This document shows, one piece after another, positions 17,486 through 26,619 of a stretch of 64,000 nucleotides of DNA. Within the stretch, counting starts at the first letter, position 1, and each line of letters opens with the position of its first letter. The notes under the pieces were generated by a model, which worked only from the letters and a program-made list of their open reading frames with translations, did no database searches and was not told the origin of the DNA. The translations under genes and the position numbers were made by a program. Source of the DNA: Verrucomicrobiaceae bacterium (GTDB taxonomy: Bacteria; Verrucomicrobiota; Verrucomicrobiia; Verrucomicrobiales; Verrucomicrobiaceae); NCBI GenBank assembly GCA_016795485.1, contig JAEUHM010000040.1, positions 1-64,000 of the forward strand, written 5' to 3'.

Positions 17486-18391
17486 TTATCGCTTATAAGT
17501 GCTTTCCATGAGCACCCTCACCTCATCCGCAGGAATAACATGCTGAGGTTTCCATCTGAGCATGAACCAGCGGAGGACCTTGGGACCTGGAATCGTGCGC
17601 CGATAACTGAGATGATTCACCAAGTGAGCTGGCGTTGTGCTCAAGCCGTCCGCTAGCCCATCCACCCAACCTCTGGCTAGACAGGAAAAAAGTCGCCTCA
17701 TCACGGCCCAGGCACCCAGCGGCCAGAGCCAGACCGGAAACCGTAGAAAAGGGAACAGCACTGTGTTGCGGAAAACTCCAGCGCTTAGCTCGGCACTGAT
17801 ATGCTCGGGTGGAATCTTGTCATGCACCACCCGGAGCAACGGGTCCATAAACACCTGCCCGCCCTCTGCAAGCAAACGTAATCCCATGTCCACTTCCTCC
17901 ATGCAATAGCCAATTGGCAACGGTACAAAACCACCCGTTCGTTGCACCCAACTGCGGCGGAACACACAACCGCATCCGCTCGGTATCGCTACCTTTTGGA
18001 TCATCGTTTCCTTCTTCTCCTGATCATTGCTCGCCGCGCTGAACATCGCTGCTTCGGGAAAGCGTGCGATGAGTGCTTTCAGCCTGCCGAAGTAGCCGCC
18101 AGTCTCAGGGTAAGAGTCTTCATCGAAATTGGCTACCCACTCGTTAGCAGCAGCTTCCACTAAAGCGTTGCGAGAACCGCCTGGACCCAGAAGTTTGTCA
18201 GAGCAGAGGATCTTAACCGCAGGAAAAGCTGCCCGCACTTGGCGGACGATTTCCTCCGCACCACCATCCACATGCACGATCAACTCGTCGGGTGGAGGAT
18301 CGCAGGCAAGAATCGCAGACAGCGACTTGCTCAACGTGTCAAAGCGCGTGTGCGCGGGCACAATGGCGGAGATGGGGGGCAGATCAGGCAA
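17486..18391 (-). CDS. Glycosyltransferase family 2 (TTG start)
   Basis: A GT-A domain with ISAIVPAHTRFDTLSKSL, DELIVHVDGGAEE and WVANFDEDSYP as DxD-type motif; the later YCMEEVDMGLRLLAEGG is the usual catalytic-base region (ED motif). The C-terminal part has a hydrophobic segment (PFLRFPVWLWPLGAWAVM), so it is probably membrane-associated. The only start compatible with a full first strand is TTG at 18391, with the preceding gene's stop in the same frame just upstream; a GTG at codon 11 would cut the first beta strand. Confidence 0.82.
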   Translation of the reverse strand: MPDLPPISAIVPAHTRFDTLSKSLSAILACDPPPDELIVHVDGGAEEIVRQVRAAFPAVKILCSDKLLGPGGSRNALVEAAANEWVANFDEDSYPETGGYFGRLKALIARFPEAAMFSAASNDQEKKETMIQKVAIPSGCGCVFRRSWVQRTGGFVPLPIGYCMEEVDMGLRLLAEGGQVFMDPLLRVVHDKIPPEHISAELSAGVFRNTVLFPFLRFPVWLWPLGAWAVMRRLFSCLARGWVDGLADGLSTTPAHLVNHLSYRRTIPGPKVLRWFMLRWKPQHVIPADEVRVLMESTYKR

Positions 18392-18403
18392 AAGCTCGCG
18401 TGA

Positions 18404-19864
18404 TTAGTGGGTGCGGGACATGACTGGGGCACTTTGGCTTCCAGTGCCCATCGGATGGTTCGCCAGACGGCTGCCTCGCTGAAGCTTGGAGGCACCGGAG
18501 TTCTCCAACAACGGAATACAGGCAAATCCAGTCAGCGCACAAATCAAAAAGTTGGCGGTGTGATTGTAAATCACCGACATGATCAAATAAGGTGCGCAGA
18601 TCAAAACAGACGCCAACGACAACGCTCGCACTACTCCGAGCTTGGATTCACGATAAGCTTTCCAACCGATCCACACCAACAGCAACCGGAGACCATACCA
18701 ACAAGCAAATCCGATCGGCCCCAGCTCAACCATGACTTGTCCGAGCTCGATGTCATAGCTGCGATTCTCTTCAACACCCAGGTGCAACCGGCGCTTGATG
18801 GCTTGGGTCGCCGGATGCACGGTTCCAATCCCAAGGCCAGTGATCCCTCCGTCTTTCAGAGCGCGCTGTATGGCATCCAGCGGGAACTCAATCACGCGCG
18901 TATACATCGTCTCTTCTGATGACTGATAGCGCGTGGACCAATGGGCCCATGCATCTTTGAAGACAAAGAGACCTGCTGCGGCTGCCAACAACACCCCGCC
19001 GACGAGCAAAGTCAGGAAGTTTTTTGAGCTTCCCAACCTGCCAGAAAACGCCGCGACCACGAAACCGGCACAGATGAAGCCGAGCGCGACAACGGATGCG
19101 CGAGAGCCACCCATCAGCGCGTTTCCAGCCAACAACGGTAGGTTCACAAACAATAAGGCCCAACGCAGTTTGATCTCCTCTAGCGAAAGCAACACCAGCG
19201 TTAAGGTGGTAAAAAAGATAACAAATGTGGTGTGGCCGGTGAGGTACGAAAATGTCCCCGTGATCCGTGCGCGATCACCCACACCGAAGCCAGTCGCGCC
19301 CGTCTCAGCCATTCCACTGGCGAACGTGTTGATCACCGAGAAGCGATCTGACTTGTACTGAAGGAAGCCCAGAATACAGATCGGGATCGCGATCAAAGCA
19401 TACCAAGTGAGTTGTTTCACTAGCTCCTCCCTGGTGCGAAAGAGATAAGGCATGATGAAGATCAGCGGGATGTAGAAGAAATAAATCTTCAAGCCATACA
19501 AGGCTAGGATCGGATGCCCCGTGCCTGGATTGAGCGCGCTCAGAGCAACGACCAAACACAAGCCGATGACCACCCCTGTGGGAATGCGCATCCGATAGGT
19601 TTTTAACTCGGGGTCTGGGCTGAAAAAAAACTTCAGATAGGCACCGATCAGAAAGATGTCCTTGAGGAAGTAGACCATCTCCTGGCCCTGCGGCAGCACC
19701 CACTTGCGGATGGCGCCTTCGATGAGCACCGCGACACAAGCCACTTTGATGGCAGCTCTCCAGTAGGCGAAACTCCATCCAATAATGATCACCGCAGCGA
19801 GTCCACCGACCGTGAGCATTACCGGAAGGGTTAGCGTTAATCCAAGCATCAGTGGTTCGGTCAT
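18404..19864 (-). CDS. O-antigen polymerase/ligase-like membrane protein
   Basis: An integral membrane protein of 486 aa with about 11-12 hydrophobic segments and the Wzy_C/WaaL-type pattern: a cytoplasmic-type segment followed by a large loop carrying GGSRASVVALGFICAGF and GLGIGTVHPATQ. It is probably the polymerase of the repeat unit, or a ligase. It is the second such gene in the locus (the other is at 4071-6515), so one may polymerise and the other ligate. The ATG at 19864 is preferred to a GTG at 19885 because it avoids overlap; GGAGG lies upstream. A T8/A8 run at 19623-19630 encodes Phe residues. Confidence 0.78.
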   Translation of the reverse strand: MTEPLMLGLTLTLPVMLTVGGLAAVIIIGWSFAYWRAAIKVACVAVLIEGAIRKWVLPQGQEMVYFLKDIFLIGAYLKFFFSPDPELKTYRMRIPTGVVIGLCLVVALSALNPGTGHPILALYGLKIYFFYIPLIFIMPYLFRTREELVKQLTWYALIAIPICILGFLQYKSDRFSVINTFASGMAETGATGFGVGDRARITGTFSYLTGHTTFVIFFTTLTLVLLSLEEIKLRWALLFVNLPLLAGNALMGGSRASVVALGFICAGFVVAAFSGRLGSSKNFLTLLVGGVLLAAAAGLFVFKDAWAHWSTRYQSSEETMYTRVIEFPLDAIQRALKDGGITGLGIGTVHPATQAIKRRLHLGVEENRSYDIELGQVMVELGPIGFACWYGLRLLLVWIGWKAYRESKLGVVRALSLASVLICAPYLIMSVIYNHTANFLICALTGFACIPLLENSGASKLQRGSRLANHPMGTGSQSAPVMSRTH

Positions 19865-19869
19865 GGTGC

Positions 19870-20454
19870 TCACAGTTTCCTCCACGCCGTAAACAATGCA
19901 AGGTGTGCCACGGGGGAGTAATCCAGGTCCACAGCACGGCGGTTTGGCTTGATCTGGGCCGGATTGCCGATCACCACCGCCCCTGGCGGCACGTCAACGG
20001 CAACGACTGCTCCTGCTCCGACCACGGCACCTCTGCCAATAGTCACTCCTGGCAAAAGAATCGCATCCGTGGCGATCCACGCATAGTCTTCGATGCAAAT
20101 CGGCTTGGAGAATGAAGTCCAACGTAGATCCGTGACGTCGTGACTTGCCGTCAGGAGTTTCGCGCCATCATTGATACACACCCGGTTACCGATTCTGACG
20201 TCAGCGTGCACCGCAATGACGGCGCGCCCGATAAAGGTTTCATCTCCCACGGAGAGTTTGCTTAGCTTTCCAGTGATCAGTTCCGGCTCTGAGAAATAGG
20301 TCAATCTACCAACCCGTGCACCACGGCGAGCGATCTCCCGCTGCCCTAGCAGTTGGGGTAAAAGCAAGATGCGCTTGGCCCAAGCCCGAACCCACTCCGC
20401 ACTTCCGAGTGAAGGGCGGTCGCGCATGGACCAAAGGTGAGCCATGGTGCTCAT
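19870..20454 (-). CDS. WcaF-like hexapeptide-repeat acetyltransferase
   Basis: A left-handed beta-helix acyltransferase using acetyl-CoA to O-acetylate a glycan intermediate. Hexapeptide repeats run from about 60 to 175 (IGRAVIAVHADVRIGNRVCI and VTIGRGAVVGAGAVVAVDVP); the loop LLTASHDVTD holds the expected catalytic His, and PPGAVVIGNPAQ is the family C-terminal signature. The start ATG overlaps the stop of the preceding gene (ATGA, 20451-20454). Confidence 0.9.
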   Translation of the reverse strand: MSTMAHLWSMRDRPSLGSAEWVRAWAKRILLLPQLLGQREIARRGARVGRLTYFSEPELITGKLSKLSVGDETFIGRAVIAVHADVRIGNRVCINDGAKLLTASHDVTDLRWTSFSKPICIEDYAWIATDAILLPGVTIGRGAVVGAGAVVAVDVPPGAVVIGNPAQIKPNRRAVDLDYSPVAHLALFTAWRKL

Positions 20455-21467
20455 TCCGACGATATTTGTGCAACCAAGCTCCCGGCAAGCTGCTCTGCAA
20501 AACTGCGGGCGCTGACTGCTTGGGAGTGTCCTTGGTACCAGCCGTGAAGGCGCTCCGTCATGCCTTGAAGGTCGTTGTCCTTCATTCCGTCGACAAGGTA
20601 ATGCGTTCCAGCACGCAGCCCTTCATCCTCTGCCTGAAGGCCGCGGCATGAATACACGACGATGCCGTGTGCGGCATGGGCGGCAAAGATGCCAGACTTG
20701 CCAAGGTAGCCAGGATAGTAGTCCACAAGAGCCCACATGTTGTCCGTGAGTAACTGCTCGGCCTCTTCTACGCTCACAATGCCAAGTTGCGTCACCTCTT
20801 TGGGTAGCGTCTTTGCTCTCCCGGCCACCAAGGTTTCTGTTGGGCCAAGCTTCTCATTGAGATTCATCCAGGTTCTCCAGAAGAGCGAGCCTTTCTCAAA
20901 TGCAGGCGGCTGAAAAAGCACCAGCTTGCGATTGCGATCCGCTATGGGCTTGATTTGCGCACTCTCTCCGAAGTTGGAGAACACGGGCATCGCCCCGACT
21001 TGGCCTCGGTGCCTTGGAGCGAGTTCTTCCAGTTGTGAACGGTAGGCCGCCCGATTGGTGCGGACGGCTGCCGAGGCGTTTGCGAGGCGTGTGATCAGCG
21101 CTCGCTGAAATCGCCCCACCCAGAACGCCTTGCTTGTCATCGGTCCTGTGGCGGAAAGTTCATGGAACATCGTGACCACGCGCATGCCCGTCTGACTCAG
21201 ACGCTCCAGTGCTGCCACAAATGAAAACGGCACGCCATGCTTTTGGTAGCCATAGGCGGAGTAGTGCACTAGCACCGCGTCCATATCCCGAGCGGCAGTA
21301 AAGATGAGATCACCAGCTTCGGCTGTGTTGCAGACCAAGTGACCTACCGCCACGTAGTTGGACTCCACTCCCAACTCAGCCTGCATCCGGCGACCGAGCA
21401 CGGTGGCAAAATCCCCTACCCCGCAAAGGGCAGGTGGCAGTTGAGGCACGACTTGAAGCACTCTCAT
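20451..21467 (-). CDS. Putative GT-B glycosyltransferase
   Basis: 338 aa starting MRVLQVVPQLPPALCGVGDFA, the N-terminal half of family-4-like enzymes, with VTMFHELSA typical of the acceptor domain. The C-terminal half is divergent: EQLLTDNMWALVDYYPGYLGKSGIFAAHAAHGI stands where the donor site should be, and no clear EX7E motif is seen. It may be a divergent glycosyltransferase or an inactive partner. ATGA overlaps join it to both neighbours. Confidence 0.65.
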   Translation of the reverse strand: MRVLQVVPQLPPALCGVGDFATVLGRRMQAELGVESNYVAVGHLVCNTAEAGDLIFTAARDMDAVLVHYSAYGYQKHGVPFSFVAALERLSQTGMRVVTMFHELSATGPMTSKAFWVGRFQRALITRLANASAAVRTNRAAYRSQLEELAPRHRGQVGAMPVFSNFGESAQIKPIADRNRKLVLFQPPAFEKGSLFWRTWMNLNEKLGPTETLVAGRAKTLPKEVTQLGIVSVEEAEQLLTDNMWALVDYYPGYLGKSGIFAAHAAHGIVVYSCRGLQAEDEGLRAGTHYLVDGMKDNDLQGMTERLHGWYQGHSQAVSARSFAEQLAGSLVAQISSE

Positions 21468-22654
21468 GCCAACATGGTCCGGTAAAGTTCCCGCACTTGG
21501 TTGCGATATGATCCAGGGGTGAACTGACCCGCAAAGGCAGCCGCCTTGGCACCATCTTCACGCACTCGGGTGCGATTTGTCGCGTAGTGCGCCAGTCGTT
21601 TGGCTATTGCTTCCGAGTCATGAGCCGGTACCCGCCATGAGGGATCTGGCACCGGCACACCGCAATGGTCTGTGACGATCACTGGCAGGCCCGATGACAT
21701 CGCCTCAAGCGCCACGAAGCCAAAACTATCTCCCAGTGAGGGCATGACCAGCACGTCGTGTTCAGCGTACAATCCGCGCAGTTCACCTTTGGACTGATAG
21801 GGGCGAAATCTTGCTTCAGCAGGCAAGCTGGAGACCATCTCAGACGAGAGCGCTCCTACTAGCGAGAGAGCGACGTCTTTCCCCAGTGCCTTGGTGGCTT
21901 CTAAAAGGTAAGGAACGCCCTTCCGCAGCGAGATTGCCCCTGCATACAGCACTTTGAGCGGCCCAGTCGACTCCACCGCGCGCATGGTGCTGGCGATGGA
22001 CCAGTAAGCATGATCCACCCACAGCGGAATGACGGTGAGCTTGTCCTCAGGGAGGCCCTTTTGTTTCAGTATCTTCGCCTGGATGTCAGAGCAGCAAAGA
22101 ATGTGCGTGGCATAGGCCATTTCCTGTTCCTTGCGAAAGGACATCGCGGTGGAGTTCCGCTGATTCTGCAATTTCATGCCAAACTTTGAGGCGGCTTTCT
22201 CTGCTTCACCTGCGAGAAACTCATCGGGAATCCCTGCTACCTCTAAAAGGCTCTTTTTGCCCGTGGCTCGGCACGCCTTGAGGCTGGCCGCCGCACAGGT
22301 CTCCGCGCCTACGAAGAGACTGGCTTTGCTCTTGGCCAACTGTCTGGCCATCATGTCATCAAACCAGCCATTGGTGTGGAAGTGTTCCGATCTGCGCCAA
22401 GGCAACAGCTTCTTGAACAAACGCTGCACCACTACGGGCCAGGGATACTCTTTCACCCTGTCCCAAGGCAGCATCTGATAGCCCAAGGGCTTAGCTGACG
22501 GTACGTTTACCACCCGACTGAGAGCACGGCCCCAGGATTTGGGACCGTCCATTGTAGAGCACCATAGGCGCTCAAGTTCACCAAGTTCGTGGGCTGCCAG
22601 CGCCAACTGGAAGATCTCATGAACACCTGCATATCCGAGTATGATCTGATTCAT
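21464..22654 (-). CDS. Glycosyltransferase family 4
   Basis: The donor half is clear: LKVLYAGAISLRKGVPYLLEA, then DVLVMPSLGDSFGFVALEAMSSG with the EX7E-type motif, and PVIVTDHCGVP. The N-terminal half starts MNQIILGYAGVHEIFQLALA. I start at the ATG at 22654, which overlaps the upstream stop as ATGA, rather than at 22744 where 30 non-family residues would be added inside the methyltransferase gene. The 396 aa length is normal for the family. Confidence 0.9.
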   Translation of the reverse strand: MNQIILGYAGVHEIFQLALAAHELGELERLWCSTMDGPKSWGRALSRVVNVPSAKPLGYQMLPWDRVKEYPWPVVVQRLFKKLLPWRRSEHFHTNGWFDDMMARQLAKSKASLFVGAETCAAASLKACRATGKKSLLEVAGIPDEFLAGEAEKAASKFGMKLQNQRNSTAMSFRKEQEMAYATHILCCSDIQAKILKQKGLPEDKLTVIPLWVDHAYWSIASTMRAVESTGPLKVLYAGAISLRKGVPYLLEATKALGKDVALSLVGALSSEMVSSLPAEARFRPYQSKGELRGLYAEHDVLVMPSLGDSFGFVALEAMSSGLPVIVTDHCGVPVPDPSWRVPAHDSEAIAKRLAHYATNRTRVREDGAKAAAFAGQFTPGSYRNQVRELYRTMLA

Positions 22655-23448
22655 TGCTTCAATGCCACGAAAACTCCCGTGGATGCTGAAGGAGGTAGAT
22701 AGGTTAATGGGTCCACCAGTTTGAACCCTTTGCCCTCCAGCCATTGACTGGCTGTGCGGGCTTCTTTACTGGCATCCAGCACCACGGCTTTCACCGCGCC
22801 GGACTCGATGAGCCTCTCTGCTCCTCTTAAAACTTGTGGTTCATGTCCTTCGACATCCACCTTGATGACGAGGCGGTTCTGCCCGCTCAACACATCATCC
22901 AGTGGCATGGCTTTGACCTTCACCGTGCTACCACCTAGGTGATAGTCATTCCGGTGGCTCACCTCGGCGAACACATGGGACACTGCACCGTCACAGAACT
23001 CCAACTCACCCGCCTTGTCTGAAATCGCCATGCAACGCGCATCGACACCATGCACCGCCGCATTAGCCTGCAGTCGCTTGTAAGTCTCCGGATTCGCTTC
23101 AAAGGCGATTACCTTCACTCCCGGCAACCGTGCCAATGAGCAGCAAAACACCCCGATGTTGGCACCCACGTCCACAAAGGTATCTCCGGCTTGGACGAGG
23201 TGACTCAGCGTCATGAGCAGCGACACTTCATCGCGCCACAGACTGCTGTGCTTCACCAGTCGATCCGCCCGCAGGTAGCCGTTTTCCCGGAGTGCGTTGA
23301 CCTTCAGTCGGGTGCCAAAGAGCTGCACCTCATGGTCGCCCGTGCCATAGAGACATTGGGTGACCAGTCGCCGCAGCCAAGGCTGCTTGATAAAGAGCTT
23401 GTCCAAAAGGTACGCCCGCGCCCTTAGGATCTGATGGCTCAGACTCAT
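22651..23448 (-). CDS. FkbM-family methyltransferase
   Basis: A class I SAM-dependent O-methyltransferase. Motif I is TFVDVGANIGVFCC (about 91-104), followed by VIAFEANPETYKRL and the FkbM-type LVIKVDVEGHEPQVLRGAERL. Members in polysaccharide loci methylate sugar hydroxyls; the target here is unknown. ATGA overlaps join it to the glycosyltransferases on both sides (22651-22654 and 23445-23448). Confidence 0.9.
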   Translation of the reverse strand: MSLSHQILRARAYLLDKLFIKQPWLRRLVTQCLYGTGDHEVQLFGTRLKVNALRENGYLRADRLVKHSSLWRDEVSLLMTLSHLVQAGDTFVDVGANIGVFCCSLARLPGVKVIAFEANPETYKRLQANAAVHGVDARCMAISDKAGELEFCDGAVSHVFAEVSHRNDYHLGGSTVKVKAMPLDDVLSGQNRLVIKVDVEGHEPQVLRGAERLIESGAVKAVVLDASKEARTASQWLEGKGFKLVDPLTYLPPSASTGVFVALKQ

Positions 23449-24569
23449 GCGGCGCGTTTCAGCCCCTCCATGGCCTTCATTAGTCCCTGGCGATCTTCTT
23501 CAAAACCCCAGCGTTGGATCTTTTCCAGACTTCTCGCTCCAGCTTGCTGCCGGACGTGCTCATCCTCCAGATAGGGCTTCAACACCCGCGCCAAATCTGC
23601 CGCATCGGTGGCGTGGAAGCTGCCGCCGTTGTCAGGCCCAACCAAATCTGCCGCACTGCCCACCGCATGGCTGGCCAGCACTGGTTTTCCGGCATTCATG
23701 ACCTCATTCACCACCAGCCCCCACGGCTCAAAAGTGGACGGGATCACGAACACATCACACATGTCGTAGTAAGCGGGCAGTTCCGTTTGGTTCTTGAAGC
23801 CAACGAACCGCGCGCGCCCTGGCATCACACGCTCAGCCAGGGCTGTGAGCTCCGGCTTGAGTTCTCCATCACCCACCAGCACCAGAGCCGCGCGGGAGTT
23901 TAGCCTGCCCATGGCTTCAATCAGCGTGGCAGCATTCTTTTTGGCGATCAACTTCCCACAAAACAGCACCACGGGCAGCCCCGGCTCTAGCTGTAGGGAC
24001 TCACGGAGCGCTTCACGGCCGGGCCTTGCCTCCGCAGCACGTGCTTGGAAAAAGGCATTGTCCACGGCATACGGCACCGAATAGATGCGCTCAGCGGGCA
24101 CCCCGTAAGCGCGATACATCTGAGCGTTGAGCGAGCCCACGGCCAAAAAGGCCGCTGCCCGACGAAAACGCCGGGAGTAGACTTGCCGGTGCATCCAACG
24201 GCGGATTGGGCCGCCACGTACGCAGCCCAGGAACGTCTCTCCGCGCACCAGCAAAGGCAGTCGACGCCTTGCGGCCACCTTCCAGGCCACGGCCGCATAC
24301 GGGTGACTCCAGCCATGTACCCAAATGGCATCCGCAGGCTGTTGCATCAGTTGCTCCTCCCACTTGGCTTCCTCTAACGTTACCGAGTCATAACCATCCA
24401 AGAGAGGAACGTCCCACTTCACCGTCGTGCCAAACTCGCGATCATGGTAAGCGCTTCCCGTTGCGCCCGATCCATACGCCACCGTGATGCAAAGCCCCCC
24501 CGCTACCAGGTGCCGGATGAGCGGGCTCTGGTATTGAATGGGATGGCTGAGACAGTACAGCATGTGCAT
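23445..24569 (-). CDS. Glycosyltransferase family 4
   Basis: GT-B fold, 374 aa. The N-terminus MHMLYCLSHPIQYQSPLIRH is typical of one family-4 clade; the donor site is LPVVLFCGKLIAKKNAATLIEAM and DVFVIPSTFEPWGLVVNEVMN (EX7E-type). A GGAG ribosome site lies 8 bases before the ATG. It is the first intact gene after the frameshifted acyltransferase, separated by 69 bases, the largest gap in the locus. A C7 run at 24495-24501 lies close to the 5' end. Confidence 0.92.
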   Translation of the reverse strand: MHMLYCLSHPIQYQSPLIRHLVAGGLCITVAYGSGATGSAYHDREFGTTVKWDVPLLDGYDSVTLEEAKWEEQLMQQPADAIWVHGWSHPYAAVAWKVAARRRLPLLVRGETFLGCVRGGPIRRWMHRQVYSRRFRRAAAFLAVGSLNAQMYRAYGVPAERIYSVPYAVDNAFFQARAAEARPGREALRESLQLEPGLPVVLFCGKLIAKKNAATLIEAMGRLNSRAALVLVGDGELKPELTALAERVMPGRARFVGFKNQTELPAYYDMCDVFVIPSTFEPWGLVVNEVMNAGKPVLASHAVGSAADLVGPDNGGSFHATDAADLARVLKPYLEDEHVRQQAGARSLEKIQRWGFEEDRQGLMKAMEGLKRAA

Positions 24570-24638
24570 GACGGCAACTCCGGGAAGTCGTAGATCAGAG
24601 AGGGCTCACCCTCATACCCAAACAGCCATGATCAAGGG

Positions 24639-25693
24639 TCAATTTGTAACGATCCCCTCTTTTAGCCACTGACGCACCCACCTGCGGGCAGGCCGCTCCA
24701 GCTTCTGGTAGGACAAGAAAGAAACGCCTAACAGCAACGCAATCTCCACCGCTGCCCAGATCACCCTCAGGCCGAGCGGCAGGCCCATCACTCGTGGGCG
24801 AATCTGATAGTAAGTGATGAGCATGATCGGCCCCTGCCACAGATACATTGAATAAGACAAGTCACCGAGCCAACGCATGACCCGGCCATCCAACCAAGTG
24901 CGTCCAGCTCCCACCAGGCCCCAGATCAACAATGGAAACATCATCATCGGCCACACCGCAGACCATCCGGCCCAAGCGGCCATCGAACGTAGCACCACAA
25001 ACCCAAGCGCAGACACTAGAGCCACCACACCGCCTACAGCCATGGGGGGGGTATAACTGCTCCAATCGAGAAGCCGATGAGTCCTCGTCCGAGGCTGCCC
25101 CATCCGGTGGTGTCACTACTCAACGCCAATCGGCAGGCCACCAAAATAACGATAGCTCCCCAAGCCAGCACAGGCCGTGGCCGAACATAGCGATGCAACA
25201 GCAATGCTGGAATGATTCCCAAAGCATAGCAGAACATCTCCACACTGAGAGACCAAGCGGGCAGATTGACACTGAGGCAGAACAGTCCGGGCCAGTTTTG
25301 GAGTAAGAGAACATTGGTCACGATCACTTGGGCAGACAAGTAGGCTGGCCATTTGCCGAGCCATAGACTTCCCAAGCAGTAGATCGCCAGTGCGGCCAGG
25401 GTGGTGACCAAGTAGAGCGGAAGGATGCGAGCGATCCTGGCAACGGCATACGATCTCCAAGACTCGGCACTGCTAAACTTCAACTTACCAGCATACACAT
25501 GAGCCATGACCAAACCGCTCAACATAAAAAACAAATCCACCGCCAAATCATGCCACTCCAGCCAAAGTGCACCCTTCGAGACACCTGGCAGGAGATCCTG
25601 ATACCGATTGTGCGCCAAAAACACCACCAAAGCAGCAATGCCTCGCAACCCAGTCAGACCTGGAAGGTCTTGTTGGCCTTCATGAGACTTCAA
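24639..25693 (-). pseudogene. Acyltransferase family 3, split by a frameshift in a C8 tract
   Basis: The first 219 codons (25693 down to 25034) encode the N-terminal part: LTGLRGIAALVVFLAHNR with the conserved His, FFMLSGLVMAHVY, and NLPAWSLSVEMFCYALG. The C-terminal membrane helices continue in another frame (25103 down to 24639; MRWLGDLSYSMYLWQGPI, then LSYQKLERPARRWV), the usual end of this family. The break is at eight Cs on the coding strand (G8 at 25044-25051). One more C (or two fewer) joins them into a 351-aa protein of normal length. It may be phase-variable, a pseudogene or a sequencing error. The start overlaps the preceding stop (ATGA, 25690-25693). Confidence 0.85.
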
Positions 25694-26595
25694 ATGCTTT
25701 GTGGCAGGTTTGGGGGACCGAGGCTTACCCGAGTTCCAACCCAGATGCCTTTAAGATAGGGTAGGAGGAGTGTCAGCCATTCACCCGAAGCAAGATTTTG
25801 CCGATTCCACACTAACCGCCTCAAACACCTCCATAGTGTCATTAATCGAGCACTCCACGATGCGTGCGTTCGTACATCGGTGTAAATAGAGTTGCGAACA
25901 AAGTCCGTTACATAAGGTGCTGGTTTCGCATTTCTTGACCCACCGGTAGAATAAACAAGGTGTATCACACCAGCAGCAGGAAGATAATCGATGCTCCCGA
26001 CACCATGTCGCACTCGGAAGCAAAACTCGAACTCTTCTCCCCAGGCATTTCCGACATAGTTTTGGTCGAACCCGCCAACCCGCCTGATAGCTTCACTGCG
26101 ATAAGCACTATTCCCTCCAGCAGCGTAGACAGCCTTAAAACCAAAATCGAGGTCGAATGCCATTGAGCGGAGAGTCAATAGTCGATTAAGTTCAGACTCA
26201 CTCACCTCAGGGCGGGATCGCAACTTCTGGCTAGGCAGGAGCACTGGACCAGTAGCCGCCATGGCGTTTGGATCTTCGAAGTGACGGACGTAAACGCCCA
26301 ATATGCCCATCCAGGGCTCCACATCGTCCTCTGAGAACACAATCAGTTCTCCGGACGCGTTTTTTACGCCGAGATTTCGAGCGCGCGTGGTCTGGCGAAA
26401 GTCGACATGAAAATAGCGAAGAGGCACATGTGAGTTGACTGCGAGGCTTTCGAGCTCAGCGTTCTTCTCATCGCTCTGATCCACGATGATCAACTCAAAA
26501 TCGCGATAAGGCTCCTGCTCAAGAAAGTAGCGCACCACATTGGCCAGCGGGCCAGCGCGATTCAACGTGGGGATGATGACACTTACGTAAGGCAT
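25690..26595 (-). CDS. Glycosyltransferase family 2
   Basis: A GT-A domain with MPYVSVIIPTLNRAGPL, FELIIVDQSDEKN, TTRARNLGVKNASGELIVF and SEDDVEP as metal-binding motif; GNAWGEEFEFCFRVRHG is the catalytic-base region. At 301 aa it is the normal length without added domains. It lies 24 bases after the methyltransferase gene and overlaps the frameshifted acyltransferase by ATGA. Probably cytoplasmic; sugar specificity unknown. Confidence 0.9.
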   Translation of the reverse strand: MPYVSVIIPTLNRAGPLANVVRYFLEQEPYRDFELIIVDQSDEKNAELESLAVNSHVPLRYFHVDFRQTTRARNLGVKNASGELIVFSEDDVEPWMGILGVYVRHFEDPNAMAATGPVLLPSQKLRSRPEVSESELNRLLTLRSMAFDLDFGFKAVYAAGGNSAYRSEAIRRVGGFDQNYVGNAWGEEFEFCFRVRHGVGSIDYLPAAGVIHLVYSTGGSRNAKPAPYVTDFVRNSIYTDVRTHASWSARLMTLWRCLRRLVWNRQNLASGEWLTLLLPYLKGIWVGTRVSLGPPNLPQSI

Positions 26596-26619
26596 GAGGC
26601 AGACTCAGCTTGCGTGCCG

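Noticed and set aside
24600-24613. Small hairpin GAGGG/CCCTC in the 69-base gap
   Set aside because: Only five base pairs and no T-run on the transcribed strand, so not a supported terminator.
24639-25103. Independent 154-aa gene
   Set aside because: It is the C-terminal part of the acyltransferase continued in another frame after the homopolymer.
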